DNA of 64,000 nt from Prinsepia uniflora (taxonomy: Eukaryota > Streptophyta > Magnoliopsida > Rosales > Rosaceae), in NCBI GenBank assembly GCA_032719365.1, contig CM064868.1:66623538-66687537 (forward strand). Direction: 5' to 3'. The notes beneath the pieces were generated by a model. That model searched no databases, was not told where the DNA came from, and worked only from the letters and a program-made list of their open reading frames with translations. Shown here piece by piece: positions 25,125-39,600 of the stretch. Every line of letters starts with the position of its first letter. Within the stretch, counting starts at the first letter, position 1. The position numbers were made by a program, and so were the translations under genes.

Positions 25125-27152
25125 TCGATCCCTCGAGAACTTGTTTAACATGAACCACTTAGTTTGGAATGAAACAACTTGAGAAAAAGTACAAAAACGT
25201 TGGAGGGTTTTGAGTGATGATTAGAACGAAATTGAATGATGAAAACAAGTGCAAAATGATGAAAAACTTAATTTGAAAGTTGATTGGATGATTAGGACGA
25301 ATTAGGACATGTTATCCACCTTTACCAATTATAGTTCTCCTTAGATTTCGTTGATTAGATTAATTATGCATGTATCTAAATTAAGTTCCCATGCAAGGGT
25401 CCGACTAAGGCTCACCCCACACATTTATCTTCTCTTAGATTGCATGTTTAAGCGTGATGTACCCGCCCTTAAACAGCTATTACCGATGATGCGTGATAAT
25501 GCATGAAACATGAAGAAGATTTAATGACACTACACTATCCCTAGCAAAGTGATGTGCAATCCTAGGAAGTCATGAGTTTAGATTACGAATAAGATTCCCC
25601 CTCTTAAACGCGATGCTACAAATTGCAGGTGAGCACAAACATCAAGGTGATCCGTCAAGCAATTACATCGACAATTATACGCAAATAAGGTGATCAAACT
25701 TACAAGCATAAATTGAGTTCATGAAGCATAGTAATCCAAAAAATCTAGGCCTACATAACAACCATAATCAACAGCCAAAAATCTAATTATAAACTAACGT
25801 GACTAGGGCTTCAAACATCTCTAATCCTAAAGGAAACTACTCACACATAACTAAGTTAACAAACATCATAATTGAATGCATATAAACTTAAAGAGATTAG
25901 GGATTAAGAAACACAAATACTAAGATGAATGCTGCGTGAGAGAAGTGGCACAAACACTTCTTCTTCTCCCAAACTTCACTTCACAAAGAAGATGCAAGAT
26001 TTGAATCCAAAAGTATGAACAATAGGTAAATTGCGGCTACTTTGTGTATAAACTTTAAGCAGAATTTTTTGCAGAGTTTTGGTACCTTAGGAGGTAAGTT
26101 GGACGTCCAAAAAAAAATGAGAAAACATCTATTTATCACCCCTAACACCTGCCCTAACATCTACCTAAAAGAAAGGGAAAAACAGCCCCCAAAACAAGGA
26201 GGAAAACTCCTTAGCCGCATTTTTGTGTCCTTGTTGCTTAAAGAATCTTCTTTTCCTTCTTTAATCCACTTCTTGACTTCATCTTTAACTAGGAATTGAA
26301 TTATTATCTTTCCAAATCAGATCACAATCCCTACATTAAAGGAAAGGGGCTACAAATTGCGGCTAAGGGTAAATTAACCCTAGCCATGATTTATGATTGT
26401 TTCTTGATTTCCAAGAAACTTCCTTTTACTTATTTCTCGCAATCTTTAACTTCAGATCTGATTGGGAATATAATTAAGTCTTCTTATCCAAGTCAATCCA
26501 TGCCATTCCTCATTGAGAAAGGTGGGAAAAATCGTCCAAAGGATTGCTGCCCCAAATCCCGAAAAAGTAGGAACTTGATAAGGTAAGAAATCCTAGTTTC
26601 TTAGGTTCCAAAGAACAGATAAGAACCCTTCTTTTAATGGATCTTTTGGCCAACTTTCCCAACTGGATTCCAGGGCATAATGTCTGAAATAGCCCACTTA
26701 ATCTAGGCGTGCAAGGTTGATCCACAAAGTCACACACACACTGCTTGTAGGATTAGGAGTGCCTCTCGACCAAGAAAGGCAAGAACCCCTTTTCTTGGTC
26801 AATCTTGATTGTCTTAACATGTGCTATCACCTCATTGGAACCCCTGGAGATTATATGAGCTGCTAATCACATCCAATACATTGAAAAATGCCAATTCAAA
26901 GACAAAACCAGAGAGACCCTCAACTAGGATTTTAGCTAGGGACCTTAACTTCATTTTAGTGTTATTCCTTCATTTTGGCTCGGATTTCCTCCATTCTTTT
27001 TGCATTCTCTTCAGAATTGACTTAACTTTCATAATCTACACATGTCTCACAAAATGGATCATTTTCTCCTATTGTTTGTACAATTATAATCAAAAGACAA
27101 GTAAAAGAGATAAGAAATAACATTGAAATCATGCTCAATTCGTGACTTATCA
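25125..27152. other. Repeat-like non-coding DNA, possibly an LTR fragment
   Basis: No gene is supported. Open frames here (85-99 aa) have no recognisable domain. On the minus strand the sequence from 27152 starts TGATAAGTCACG, with the TG typical of an LTR start, so the block may be the remains of a minus-strand LTR into which the array inserted. No partner LTR or target duplication was found, so this stays tentative. Confidence 0.25.
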
Positions 27153-27203
27153 GTCTGCACATTTTTTTATACCCACTTTTTCTCTCATAACCTTACACTT
27201 TCA

Positions 27204-27702
27204 GGTCTCGTTTGGTACACCATATTGTGTTGACTATTTCAATTAGAAAGATTAATCTATCCACTAGATAAACTGACTATTTAGTCGAGCATTTGATGCT
27301 CTACTGGATTAAAATGTCGACTATATTATATTAACTAGATTATATTATAGTAGGTGATATGAAACATTTATATCATAAATATTAATTATCTATATTAGTA
27401 TTGTTAAATATGATTTATTTTAATTGATTATTGATATAATATTATTATTACTATTTATTAAATTATAATTAATTTTTCATATATTATTATTATTGTTGTT
27501 GTTGTTACACTTTTCAAGGCTATTAATCATCTAACTATTTAATACGAAAAATTTTGAGAGTATTATTTTAGCATGTCTAGACTGTAAAAAAACACTCAAC
27601 CGTATTAACTTATATGATGACTAATTAATACGAGTGATACCAAATATTTGTTTTGTATTATATTATCATATCAACTCCCTTATATAACGTACCAAACATA
27701 GC
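27204..27702. mobile_element. MITE candidate with GTTTGGTAC inverted termini
   Basis: The left end reads GTCTCGTTTGGTAC and the right end reads GTACCAAACATAGC, giving a GTTTGGTAC/GTACCAAAC inverted pair about 490 bp apart around very AT-rich DNA. Plant hAT-type MITEs often have GTTTGG termini (family knowledge). The exact ends and target duplication were not resolved. 27703-28451 holds no gene that I can see. Confidence 0.45.
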
Positions 27703-28451
27703 ATTAGAGCACATTTATTTCCCATGAATGAGAATAGTGGGTAATGAGAGAAGTGTGGAATCAAAGGAGTGGGTAATAATTCCCATTAAGGTGTTTACTA
27801 ACTATATATAATCAAAATATGAATGGGAATGATTTTCATTGCTATTGTTTATTAACCTTTATCAATCGGAATAACATTTAATTGATTACTACATGCCCTT
27901 TCTTTTTTCTTGTTTTCTCAACATCTCGTTCTTTTTTTACCATCCTCCCAAAACCCATTTATCAAAAGATTTCATTCATTTAAAAATAATATATCATCGC
28001 TTTCTGATTTGTATGGTTGCAATTTGAGGTGTAATAATATATCACTATATTGATCCAAAAAAATATAGTGATATATTTTTTCCTTTTTTTATGGCTGAAT
28101 TTTGTAATTATTATAAAAGTTGTATGATAATTTTCGCAAGTAAACGCAAGAATATTCCGTAGTAGAAATCATTGCTTTTGATTTGATTCTCATTATACAT
28201 GAATAAACACTCAAGGTATAATGGGTGGTATTCTATTTGAATTTTTTTCTTAGTTTCGCTGGACAATACTAGCCTATCATCCCGTTCAATCATTTCTAAC
28301 TTCAACTTTGGGATCGTCCTTAATTTCTAAGTCACTTCAAATAAAAAATCAAATTGGACTAAAATTGGCAAAAAATCCTTTGATAGTAGCGAAAAATCCG
28401 AATTTTACCAAACAATCTGGGATCTGTGGACTGTGGTGAATGAATCATGAA

Positions 28452-31048
28452 TGACAGGACCCGTCCCAATCCCACTGGGACCACCCGGGGACGTGACCCG
28501 CTCCCGTCTGACAATGACTCTAAACATGCCAAAATTACCCTTAAATAAAAACCGAAGACTTAAATAGATAGATAACGTACAACCACAGTGTTTAAAGCGA
28601 TACTGTCAGACAAGGGAAAGTAAAAATACAACATGTGAGCACACTAGTCAGAGTACATTTATTCGGTGCTCAACCTACCCACAAGTGGGTGTACAGGTGC
28701 ACAGCTAGGCAACTAAACCTCTGCCTCCTCCTCCGGGTCCTCCTCCTCTATTTCCGTGTCAGGGTCTGGAGGGGTCAGTAAAACAAGGGTGAGTGGGCCA
28801 AAAATAACAGTTTAGAAATCAATTTAATAATAAAGTAATCATAAGGTTTTACCCCTCCGTTTTCCAAATCTTGCATGCAGTGAAAATATAATATTATAAT
28901 GAAATCATAACAGATAAACCACAATAATAATCGAAAGGTGAAACTAACATATCAGTGCAATGTAAAACCCAACCCAAATGATGTCACAGTTCTAAGGCTA
29001 CGCGTTGCCACTCAGGGTCTCACACCCGAGACTCTCTAGGTACATCAGCTCCCGGTATCCCGGTCACTGCCCGAGGTATATAAACATGCCTTCCTGAGAG
29101 TAAGCAGCCCAACGGGGGTCAACTCCACTCAGTTAGAGCCCCATGACTACTCCAGGGTCCACCCAGGCCAACGACCCTCCCTGGAGGAGACAATATACAC
29201 AGGTAGGAAAGTACAGTACAATAACAGTATAGTTTACCCTATGTCCCCCGGACATCCCAAACAAAATCCACATATAATCCAGACGGGTCTCATGCCCAAA
29301 ACATTGTAAAAGCAGATATAAACAGTTCATAAAACTCATCGTAATCATAAGTGGAAATAGTAAAACAGTTTATGCATGCAAGCCTTTTATAAATCAAACA
29401 GCCCACTCACACTCGGTCCTTGCTGCTCAACGATCTCTATAAACCTGTATTATTATTCCTGAGGGTTACTTAAGGACCCTATAACATCAATACCAAGACC
29501 CTAGAACAGATCCGCCTCAAAATCGCATCCCGGACACTATTCCCGGTGCTTCAAACCCCATTTTGACTAACATAACGATCTCCGATCGACAAGAAAACAC
29601 CTCCATTGGATCCGTATCGTCGAAACCTTGAAAATGGTACTGGCCCCACCAAAATCACTGTTCACACGCGCCTCCACGCGCCTGGTCAACGCGTGGGTCA
29701 ACGCTGCTACAGTACTGCTGACGTCAGCAGTGACGTCATGCTGACGTCAGCATGACGTCATCACGTCATCACTGACACTTGTTAGGTGACACGTGGCATG
29801 TTCTGATTGGTCCCTGGTCTGACAACATCTGACAGGATGACGTCATCATGACGTCAGCGTGATGACGTCATCATGCTACAGTACCGGGTCGTTTGACTGG
29901 AACCGGGTCGCCGTCGACCCACGGCTTGACCCGATTCAACCGTAACCTTCCGGCCACCATTTTCGACGGGGTTCATCCCTATAGGGTCGTCTAGGTCTGT
30001 TCAATGGTTCTACAACCTCAAACTAGAAAGAAAACGGGAGAAAACTCACCAGTTCGTCACTGAAACTCACCAGTCGTCCAAACCGGTCCTGATCAACTCG
30101 TCTCTCACCCTAGGACATTTCCAACACCAAACAACTGATTTCCTAGCACTAAAACAGGTTGGTTCGAAACAGAGGAGTAAAACGGAGCTTTCGGGTTTTG
30201 GGTCTTACCGCCGCCGTCACGCCGCCGTAGCCCTCGCCGTCGTCCAGTTGTGCCCCTGGGGTCCCCACGGTGCAGACTGGAGCTTCCCCTGCGTCGAGGT
30301 GGTGTGGCTGTCGAGGTTTGCTTCTTGGACCCGTTTCCTTAGCGTTTCGGGTCGTGTTTTTGGACGGGATTTTCAGACGGGAAAAACGGGCTGGTTGTCG
30401 CCGGTGATGCAGGGTGTCGATCAGTGGATGATGGTGGTGCTGTGGGTGGTCGTCTGGTGTGATAAGGATGGCTGGTTCGTGTGTTTGGATGGAGAGAAAA
30501 TGAGAAGAAGTGCACGGGTTGGGGTGGGGGGAGGGATGAATGTGTGTTTGTGTGTTTGAGTGAAACAGACAGAGGATGATCGTGCATGAATAAGGAAAGC
30601 AGATGAAAATGAAGGGCTGGGATGCATTTGGGCAGTAAATCCAAGGGCTGGGGTTAATTGGAGGGAAAAATAAATAATATAAAATGGGTTAAATAGTGTA
30701 ATGTGCTTTATTGGAATAGTGTGGGCTTGGATGGGTGACACTTGTCACCAATCCACTGGTTTGATTTAAATATTAGGTTGGCACAGATTCCCGTAATAAA
30801 TTAATATTTTATTCCGTTGTTCTCGGTTCGTAAATTCCGCTAAAACGCTTCCTTGACCATAACTTCTTCATACGAACTCCGATTTTGGCGTGCCGCATGT
30901 CTACGGATTCGTGACGTCCCGACCTACGTCATAGTCATGGGTCAAAGTCCAAATTGTTTCCCGGGTCAAAAGTCAAAGTTTCCCCCCTTCAGGGGCAAAA
31001 TAGTCTTTTTACATTAAAATATTATTATTCTCGGTTCGGGTCGTTACA
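28452..31048 (-). mobile_element. Solo LTR A (2597 bp), related to the array LTR
   Basis: On the minus strand it begins TGTAACGACCC and ends GGGTCCTGTCA. The flanks carry a perfect 5-bp target duplication, ATGAA, at 28447-28451 and 31049-31053. No internal domain or second LTR is present, so it is a solo LTR left by LTR-LTR recombination. It shares with the array LTR a stretch reading GAGACCC...CGCGTAGCCTT on the minus strand (plus strand about 29000-29030) and the same general order of parts. The remainder is well diverged. Open frames at 30248-30741 on both strands lie inside it and are not supported as genes. Confidence 0.88.
29714..29872. promoter_or_regulatory. Cluster of seven TGACGTCA palindromes, including a 30-bp perfect palindrome
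   Basis: TGACGTCA occurs at 29719-29726, 29731-29738, 29742-29749, 29753-29760, 29838-29845, 29849-29856 and 29863-29870. The first sits in an 18-bp perfect palindrome (29714-29731). The next three form one 30-bp perfect palindrome (29731-29760). TGACGTCA is the classic binding site of TGA/CREB-type bZIP factors (established knowledge). Its position in an LTR suggests an enhancer of retrotransposon transcription (inference). An ACACGTGG G-box-like site follows in the gap at about 29791. Confidence 0.75.
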
Positions 31049-33300
31049 ATGAATGTTAATCAAATTTGTTCAAGACGTTGCTTTAAAAAACACTAAGAAA
31101 AGGGTCGTAAACCAAGAGACCAGATTGGAATGACTTTTTCCCATTTTTGGATTGCTGGCTTGGCCCTACCTTGCTTTGTCCATCATTTTTAACATGCGCT
31201 CAGAGTTTCCCATGCCCTTGCCTAGGGATGGGCATAATTACCCATGAGTATTTCTGAAATGGGAAGAAATTAGATGGGTAAAAAATTACCCATCACCTAA
31301 TGGGTAGGGTGAGGGTTTACCCATGGGTATTTAATACCCATTAAATTAAAATTATATTCTTTATCCATTCTTCAAATTATCTATGAATTTTCAACAATTA
31401 TTCTTGCCTTTACTAATTTTTCTTTCGTTCTATTATTATTATTATTATTATTATTTGTTAGGTATTATTATTTATAATTTGGTTATTTAATTAAATATCA
31501 GTTATTTCAGCTTTGATCAAAAAAATTAAATGCAAAAATGTCAAATTTATATTAACGTCAAATTTTTGTTGAGAACTTAAATCATTCATTTTAAATGATT
31601 TAACAAAAATCAACGTTAGCTATAGAAATTTTCAGGATTTCACAACCATGGCCTTACATTTGTTCGTTTATATTACTCTAGTTCTGATCCATCATTAACA
31701 CATGAGTATTGTATTAACTGATTCTTGAACCTGTAGTGAGCGAATTCTATGGAAATATTGAGATTCTAGGGGCAATTTTCGTTCTTTCTTTCTTTTCCAC
31801 GTCTATATTTATAAATAAGGCAGCAAAGGTGACACTGTAGACGACTCTGATAGTGGTGGTGGTGGTTGGTCGAGACACTTACGGTGTTTGATTTTTGAAG
31901 AAATAGGTTTTCTACGCAGATGGACGATGAGGAAGAACAAGAGATCTAAATTTAAAATAATTTTTTTTATTTTCTAACTGAATTTTATATTTTTATATTA
32001 GATTTTTTAATTTATAAATTTTATTAAATTTTAATCTAGAGATAGTGTGTTGAGTAATATAATAGAGGAGAAAAAAATTGAAAAGAAAAAAATTTTAAAA
32101 AATCAACGGTGATGATGGTGGGGATGAGATCATTTTGATGAGGGGAGATGATTGGATGTGGTGATAAAGCTGGTTGTAGTCGTAGATGAGGCACATCGGT
32201 GGTTGGTGGTGTTCGTAGTCATAAAGAAAAGATGACGATGAGTTTTAGGGAGAGAGGAGAGGATTGGTTAGAGAGAGCAGAGATGAGAAATGATGATTAA
32301 TGAGATTAGTTTTAGAGATAAAGGAAATAAAAGAAATAATTAATTAAAATAAAATGAAATTAGAAATAAAAAATGAAATAATTTAAAGGGAATTTTATAA
32401 ATTCTTAAAAACTATTTATAATGAAAATTCCAATGAGTTTGGTTTCCAAGTTTTGAATTCCATTTCGACCATTTGTACTCATTTTTCATTTAATTGGAAA
32501 GTTTTCAGAGTTAAATTCACAAATAACTCCTTTCAAATAACTCATTCACTAATTTTGATCCATTCGACAAAATTTTGATAATTAAGTATAGAAGAGTAAA
32601 TTGGTCATTTATTGATTTCCACTTTAAATTTCCGAACAAGTTATAGGAAACACTCAAATAGAAATTACGAAGATTTGAAAAAAATGAAAAGCAAAAAAAA
32701 CCAAAGAAATTGAAAGGAAAAAAAATTAGGAGTTAAAAAAAAATAAAAATAAAAAAAATAAAAATTAAATTATATTTTCAATAGCGCACTTATTTGTATA
32801 TTCTCCTTTGATATATTATTAATATATATTTTGGTTGTGAGAATATAAATAAATAAAAATAAAAATTCATACATGTGAAAAACATTTGATACACTGTGTG
32901 GGCCCAACGCTGGAGGTTTCGTGCACCTTCGTCTCTCTTTCCCGATTCTTTCCTGATTCTCTTTGCTTTGCTTTTTCTCCGGTCTACTATGGACGACACC
33001 AAATTGTACGGTTAATTATTTTAAAGTTGAAGTAATTTTGTGATTGATGACGTGGCAATATCATAGTGGGGTAGAAGAGTACAATCAGACCGCAGAGTCG
33101 CAGCGTAACCGTAACTAGAAGGCAAAAGAGAAACAAGGGTAAAAGGAGCTGGGTTGGGAGAGCGTGGCGTACAACGTACACGTGAGCGCACCGTAACCGA
33201 ACCCGGACCTGTCCCCCGTCAAAAAACCGGATTGGATAATCGGTGATAGGTCCGAACTTTGTAATTGGAGGATTGGTTCTGGTTGTGTTCTCGGTCAAAA
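31049..33300. other. AT-rich spacer upstream of SIZ1
   Basis: I see no gene. It contains a stretch rich in ACCCAT/ATGGGT motifs (31220-31350), as in some degenerate plant repeats, and a short TTA run (31431-31455). Poly-A/T-rich DNA fills 31960-32790. The last 300 bases probably include the SIZ1 promoter, but no convincing TATA box is seen. Confidence 0.5.
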
Positions 33301-33628
33301 AAGAAAACGCAAAAACAACAGGGACGAAGAAGAGCTACTAGGAGGAAGGCGGCGTTAGCAAAACCCTCGACTCCGTCCCCAATTCCTTGTCCTATGTAAG
33401 ATTTGAGTTAATTTCTAGGGGTTTTCTGCATCCGATTGTTGATATTCAATTCAATTTGTGCTGTCCCAGTTGAATTTCTTTTTTATTTTGATTATTTTTC
33501 CCGTTGGTTATTTGGTTAGATCGATTCCTGTGGAGGCCATATGCTGGTTTTTTTGTTCTGGTGGTTGATTCAATTATTGGTCCGGAGGAGAGTGTGAACT
33601 GTTTTGGCATTGATTTTTGGCGGTGAAA
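33301..33628 (+). other. Probable SIZ1 5' leader
   Basis: This is the stretch directly upstream of the SIZ1 start codon. A good donor-like site (CTAT|GTAAGAT) at 33396 suggests that the 5' UTR is itself spliced, but the acceptor cannot be fixed by eye and the transcription start is unknown. Confidence 0.35.
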
Positions 33629-36600
33629 ATGGATTTGGTAACTAGTTGCAAGGTATTTAGCTTATGTATTTTTGGTTTGGATTGCAATTTTTTCACATTT
33701 ATTTTTTCCTTGATGCTTATTGTTCTATTTGCTGAAATTTTCTGGAAAAGTTAAGTTTGGCTTGATTCTTATTTCAGTCTGATGGATGAAGTTCTGTAAT
33801 TGGATGACAAGTGTGCAATTTTGTAGAACATTAGCCTCAAGATTTTACTTGATATTGTGATGCCCTTTTACTGCAGTGGCCTTAGTCAACTAGCGTAGAA
33901 TTGGTGTTATCCTATGCAGTTAGTTGAAATAAACTCATATAAGCAGCTTTAGGTGTCTCACTTGGTTTTTCTATTATCCAATTAGTTGAAATAAACTCAT
34001 AAAGCTGCTTTAGGTGTCTCACTTGGTTTTTCTATTATCCAATTAGTATATGGTATAATGTAGCTGCTATGTTTCAACTCCAGTGACATTATAATGCCTT
34101 TTTTAATTTTTTTCATTTGTGCTGTTTCTATGACTTGCAAAGGTGTGAATGGATGACTTAAGAAGGAGTTTAGCATCTAAATCAGAGAAATGTGAAGGAA
34201 GGACATTTTACTTTAATACAGATGATCATAAATAGTTGGCAATTAGTTTTGGTGGAGGATTACCTTCTAAGAAAGCATAGTAAATCTAGTTACATACTTG
34301 GTTTTATGTTTTATTTTTCCATGTTCATAGTTTGTTAAAGGAGTAATGTTTTTTCCCCCGTCTTTTCAGAATCATAATGGTAATTCATAGCATAAGATGA
34401 AAAATTGTGAAAAGATTGATTTGGGTATTTATTTTCATTGTAATAAGTCTGAAGTTGATTAGGAAAAGAGGTTTTTCTGAAACTGTTGTGAATCTTTTTG
34501 GTGTTGTTGCTTGCTATTAGGTGAATTATCCTGGTCCTTTCTTATTTGAATTTTTGTTTACTTTGCAGGAAAAATTGGCATATTTTCGAATAAAAGAACT
34601 CAAAGATGTGCTCACCCAATTAGGTCTTTCAAAGCAGGGGAAGAAGCAGGTGAGAAGCCAGAACTGCCGTTCTGCTGTGGTGTTGGGTTCATGTAGATTG
34701 CAGATGTTATCTATGTACTCACCTTTTTACTGCATTCTGTGCCTCAGAGGTTGACTGTTTTGAGTTCACTGGATGTCATGTTTTTATGGTTTTCGTTGTC
34801 CATGTTAATGCTCTTATAAAAGAAGTTGTCCTGTTAATTTATACAAGATTTTAGCTTTGGGGCAATTTAAGGTTGGATTAAATCTTCCTTGATATGTTGT
34901 TATTGGCATGTTTGGAAATAATTTTTGTATATCGTGTCATAAATTATTATTCTTGATGAATATCACAGTTCACTGGTTAATTTGAGGCTCTCTCTCTTTC
35001 TTCTCCCACGCCCAAAATATCAACTGATCACTTAAGTTTGTAACTGTCAATGCTATGATATTGCTGAACTGGTGGGATATATGGTTTCCATTACAAGTCC
35101 TGTGGATGTATTTTTTTTATTTCTTTCCATCCAGGCGTTTGATGCTTAGATCTGTCAAATTGCTTTGGATATGTTTTTTAATGGAAAATTTTGTTATTTT
35201 ATAATGTAAGAGAACTGGAGCCCAATTATGGCCTGTTCATTGCCATTAAAATAATAGCCTACCTAATAATATGGTATCTTGTCGAGCCATTTTACGAGTT
35301 TTTTGAGATGAGTGTTGTAAGTGAAGACTGTTGTCTGATTTCCCAATAATGTCTAAATGCAGGATCTTGTTGACCGGATATTAGCCATTCTTTCTGATGA
35401 ACAAGGTAAATGATCCTTTACCAATTGCCTTCTACCTGGTTTATATGCTTTCGCCAATAACGATCTCTATTGTGTATACCATCTGTTTTTACTTAATGTC
35501 ACGTGAATGTTGGGGAAACAGTACACATATTGGATAAGCCCCTTTCTTTTTCCGTCTATAGTACAAATAAGAAATTAGATATTTTTTCTCAGTTAGGTGC
35601 TATAATGGATATGACACTTGACCTTTATGAGAAAGCTACATCTTCTTAACAGCGATGAAGTTCTTTTTGCAGTGTCAGCAATGGCTTTCACCCGCTATTT
35701 GTCTTGCATATTACTGACTAAAACACTTGGGGCTCTTATAGCTTCTTGCACCTAGTACTGGTTGCCTGCGGTGGGCTAAATTTATTTAGTATTGAGTTTG
35801 TTACACCATGAGAAATAATACCGTATTTAAATATATTTATGCACAGTTTCTAAAATGTGGGCGAAGAAGAATGCAGTTGGGAAGGAGCAGGTGGCGGAAC
35901 TCGTAGATGATACCTATAGGTTTGTCCTAATATATGCACACTTGATTCTTTTTGTGTACAGTTTCCTGCTTTTTCTTTTTATTTTGATTATGCTTTTTAC
36001 CTACTTAGCCGCAGTTCTCATATATGCTTCAGAATGTTTTGCTTTTTTCTTATGTTGTGCGTTTACTTCTGTTTTCTCCCCTGGATTACCTGAGTTTTTT
36101 TTCCCCCAGAAAAATGCAGATTTCTGGTGCCCCAGATTTAGCCTCAAAGGGCCAGTGTATCTCTGATAGTAGTAATGTGAAGATAAAAGGTGAAATTGAG
36201 GATCCCTACCAATCCGATATAAAGATCCGATGTCTCTGTGGGAATTCATTAGAAACAGAGTCAATGATCAAGGTATTTGTCAAATTTCATTTTTTCTTTC
36301 CTTGGTTTCTTGAGTCACCTTAGATTCTAGCATCTTTCTTTGTATTAGTAGATGATTAAGATCACGAGTCTTCTACATGCCCAGTCCTTTTGTCATTTGA
36401 CTATGCATGAAACTTTTTCTAATTTGAACAGTTTTACTGTATCTTATGTTTTTTTTTTATTTTTCTTTTCTCAATGGCAGTGTGAAGATCCAAGATGCCA
36501 AGTGTGGCAACACATTGGATGTGTTATTGTTCCAGAGAAACCTATGGAAGGCAATCCACCAGTTCCTGAATTATTTTATTGTGAAATCTGTCGACTAAGC

Positions 36601-39600
36601 CGGGCTGATCCGTATGTAGCACCAGTATTTTATCATTATAAAAACTTTTTATAGTTCAGCTGCTGATTATTTTCTGCATATGTTATTTTGAATTTTCGTT
36701 TAAATTTTAGCCAAGCGATTATTTTTTCTTCTTCATTCTCTTTTCCTTTTTCGGGTGCTTGGGGTTTTGAATCATACATGTTGATTGTTTGTCCCAACTT
36801 GTCTGTGGTAAAATTTGGTTAAATCTTCTGTGTTACAATGTTAAAATAGTTCATATAATTGTATCATCAAAGTGAGATTTTACTGGTTGGTGTTATGACC
36901 TTTATAACCTGCTATGCTCAGTTTATGTGCCAATTGAACATTTCAGCTTTCTGAAAATATCATGGTTAATGCTTTGCATTAGTGCTATAATATTTGAGAA
37001 TGTCTTGTAATGTCATGAAGACTATCCACTTTAGATTCTGAGGAGCTAAGAACTTACAAGCTATATTTGTTTCACATGACATTTTCTGGCATGTCGAGTG
37101 GAATAATCCAAAATGGCCATTAATTTATTTAGAAGAAGCTGAAATTTGTTCAAACAGAACTGTTCTGCCATTTAAACTAAATAATACTGCTGTACTAATC
37201 ATAAGAAGCTAAAATTAGACATTTGAGTAGACGTGTCTTTTTAGGAGCCCACTAGGTCTCACTGCGGATTTAGAGTATCTCTTCTTGATTGTTTGCTTGC
37301 TTTTCTGAGCATCACTCTAACAATAAACTAGCTTCAAGTATTAACTCGAGTGTAGTTAACGGTGTCATTTTGGCAAGGAGTTCTTTTTGAATTACATTGA
37401 GGTAATGGTACCTGTGGCTCTCAGTGGTTGGGAAAGTGTTCAACACAATGGATATGCCTGTTTCCGGGTGGCTCTCAGTGGTGACTGTTCATATATGGTG
37501 TATGTTAGATTCTTAAATCATTTTGAAAATAGATTTATTTTAATTAGTAGGAGCATTACAGTTGTAGTTCAGACTCAGTGACCAGGATTTTTTTTTTTGT
37601 GGATTTTCTATTTTATAATAAATTCCTCCTCTTTAGTTTGATGAAATGGTCATTGTCCTATGTTTTATTTTAACATTTGCAATTTCTTTGTTCCCTTTTG
37701 TGCTGTGACTTTTTTTTTTCTTTTTGTTCTGTTTTTCTTTGCCTTAATGCTTTGTTTCTCTCTATCCAGGTTTTGGGTAGCCATACAACATCCTTTACAA
37801 GCCGTTAAGTTGAATGCTACTAATATTCCTACTGATGGGTGAGTGGATCATCTTTTCCATTTGCTTTTGGCTTAGAAGTTGTGAAGTTCGTAATTGCTTG
37901 CTCTGTTTTTTTAGAAAGTATGTAGTTATTGATGCTGCCTTCATCTAAATTTTTAATCTTTTTTAGGCTAGAAATTTGGAAAGTATACGCTTTTGCCAGG
38001 CTCACAAAAAAGATATATATATATATATATTTAGCAATTTTTACTTTTTTATCCTGAATTTACTTTATTTTTCGTATGTGCTTGGATTATGCGCCTACCC
38101 AGTATGACCAAAACTGTGAGCAATAAAGTTCTGGTTCGTAGAAACCATTGATTTTGCCAAGGTGGCATTACTTTGTGTATTAAAATTGTGATAGCTTATG
38201 GTATAATTTTTGGAGTTGCTGTTATTTACTTCATTATTCATAATACCGTTATTGAGCCAGTGCATTCAATTGATAAATGTCTTGTGGCCTTAGACACATT
38301 TGAATCTTTTTTTATTTTATTTTGACACTTTGAAGTCTTCTTTTATAGGTAGAATCAACCTTATGAACTATATTGACAAAGATCCATGTGCACTTACATA
38401 TGGATCAGCAAACTCTCTATGTTTGCTTTATTTTACATATGATATTGTTCCTTATCACACCTGTAAATTCTCCAGTTCGAATCCAGTGCAAAATGTGGAG
38501 AAAACATTTCATCTCACAAGGGCAGACAAGGACTTATTGTCTAAACAAGAATATGATGTTCAGGTTAGTAAATGCATATATGATGTTGGTGCATTACTGC
38601 ATTATTGGCTTCATACTATGTCCTAGATGCATTGATTTGTTCGTTTTGGCATTATTTTGCAGGCTTGGTGTATGCTTCTAAATGACAAAGTTGCATTCAG
38701 GATGCAATGGCCACTATATGCTGATCTACAGTTCAATGGTATGATAATTCTTATCCTTTGACATTTATTGATGGTTTTTTTATCTTATGTACAATCGTGA
38801 GTTCTGCTTCTCCATGATACGTCTTTAGCATTTAGTAGGTGAATGTAAACAACTGTACTCTGCATTCTTGAATTTTGGATAATGCGCAGGTATGCCTGTC
38901 CGTGCAATTAATAGGCCCGGCCCACAACTTCTTGGAGCTAATGGTCGTGATGATGGTCCAATTGTGAGTTTTTCCTGCACATTTTTTAGCTTTTAGTTGT
39001 CAGTTTCCTTCCATACTCTTAAACCATATCATTTTCTTGCTTTTTTAGATGAGCTTACTTGCTGTGTGGCTGCAGTGCCTTTTCTGATTACCCTGAATCG
39101 AAACACTTATCTAATTGTTTCTCTGTTTAGTATCTTAGTGTACTTCATGTTGTTTTGTCAGATCACACCATACACGAAAGACGGAATTAATAAGATTTCC
39201 TTAACAGGATGTGATGCCCGTATATTCTGCTTAGGGGTTCGAATTGTGAAGAGACGTTCTGTGCAACAGGTATTCCTATATTTTATACGTAATTATTTTT
39301 TGAAAATGAGTTTCTTTAATATAGTCCTGTAAGAGTTCTAATTGTAAGAAAGGTCTTTTGATGTACTAGAATGATGCTGGGAAGACATTTTGCCAATATG
39401 CGTGTGCTTTGTTGATCCCAATATGGAGGAAAAAGGCTTGTTTATGTGTATTCTTAGTCATTTTCTGTTAGAGCTGTTACTGGCATATCAGACACTAACA
39501 GTATGTTTGGATGAGGAACTTCAAAGTTCGAAGGGATTTAGGCAAAATTAGTTAAAAAGGAACTTCAAATTACCAAGTAATTTGCAAATGATTAGATGCA

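Noticed and set aside
30248..30741. Protein genes of 101-106 aa on both strands
   Set aside because: They lie within solo LTR A, overlap on opposite strands and have low-complexity Ser/Pro/His composition.
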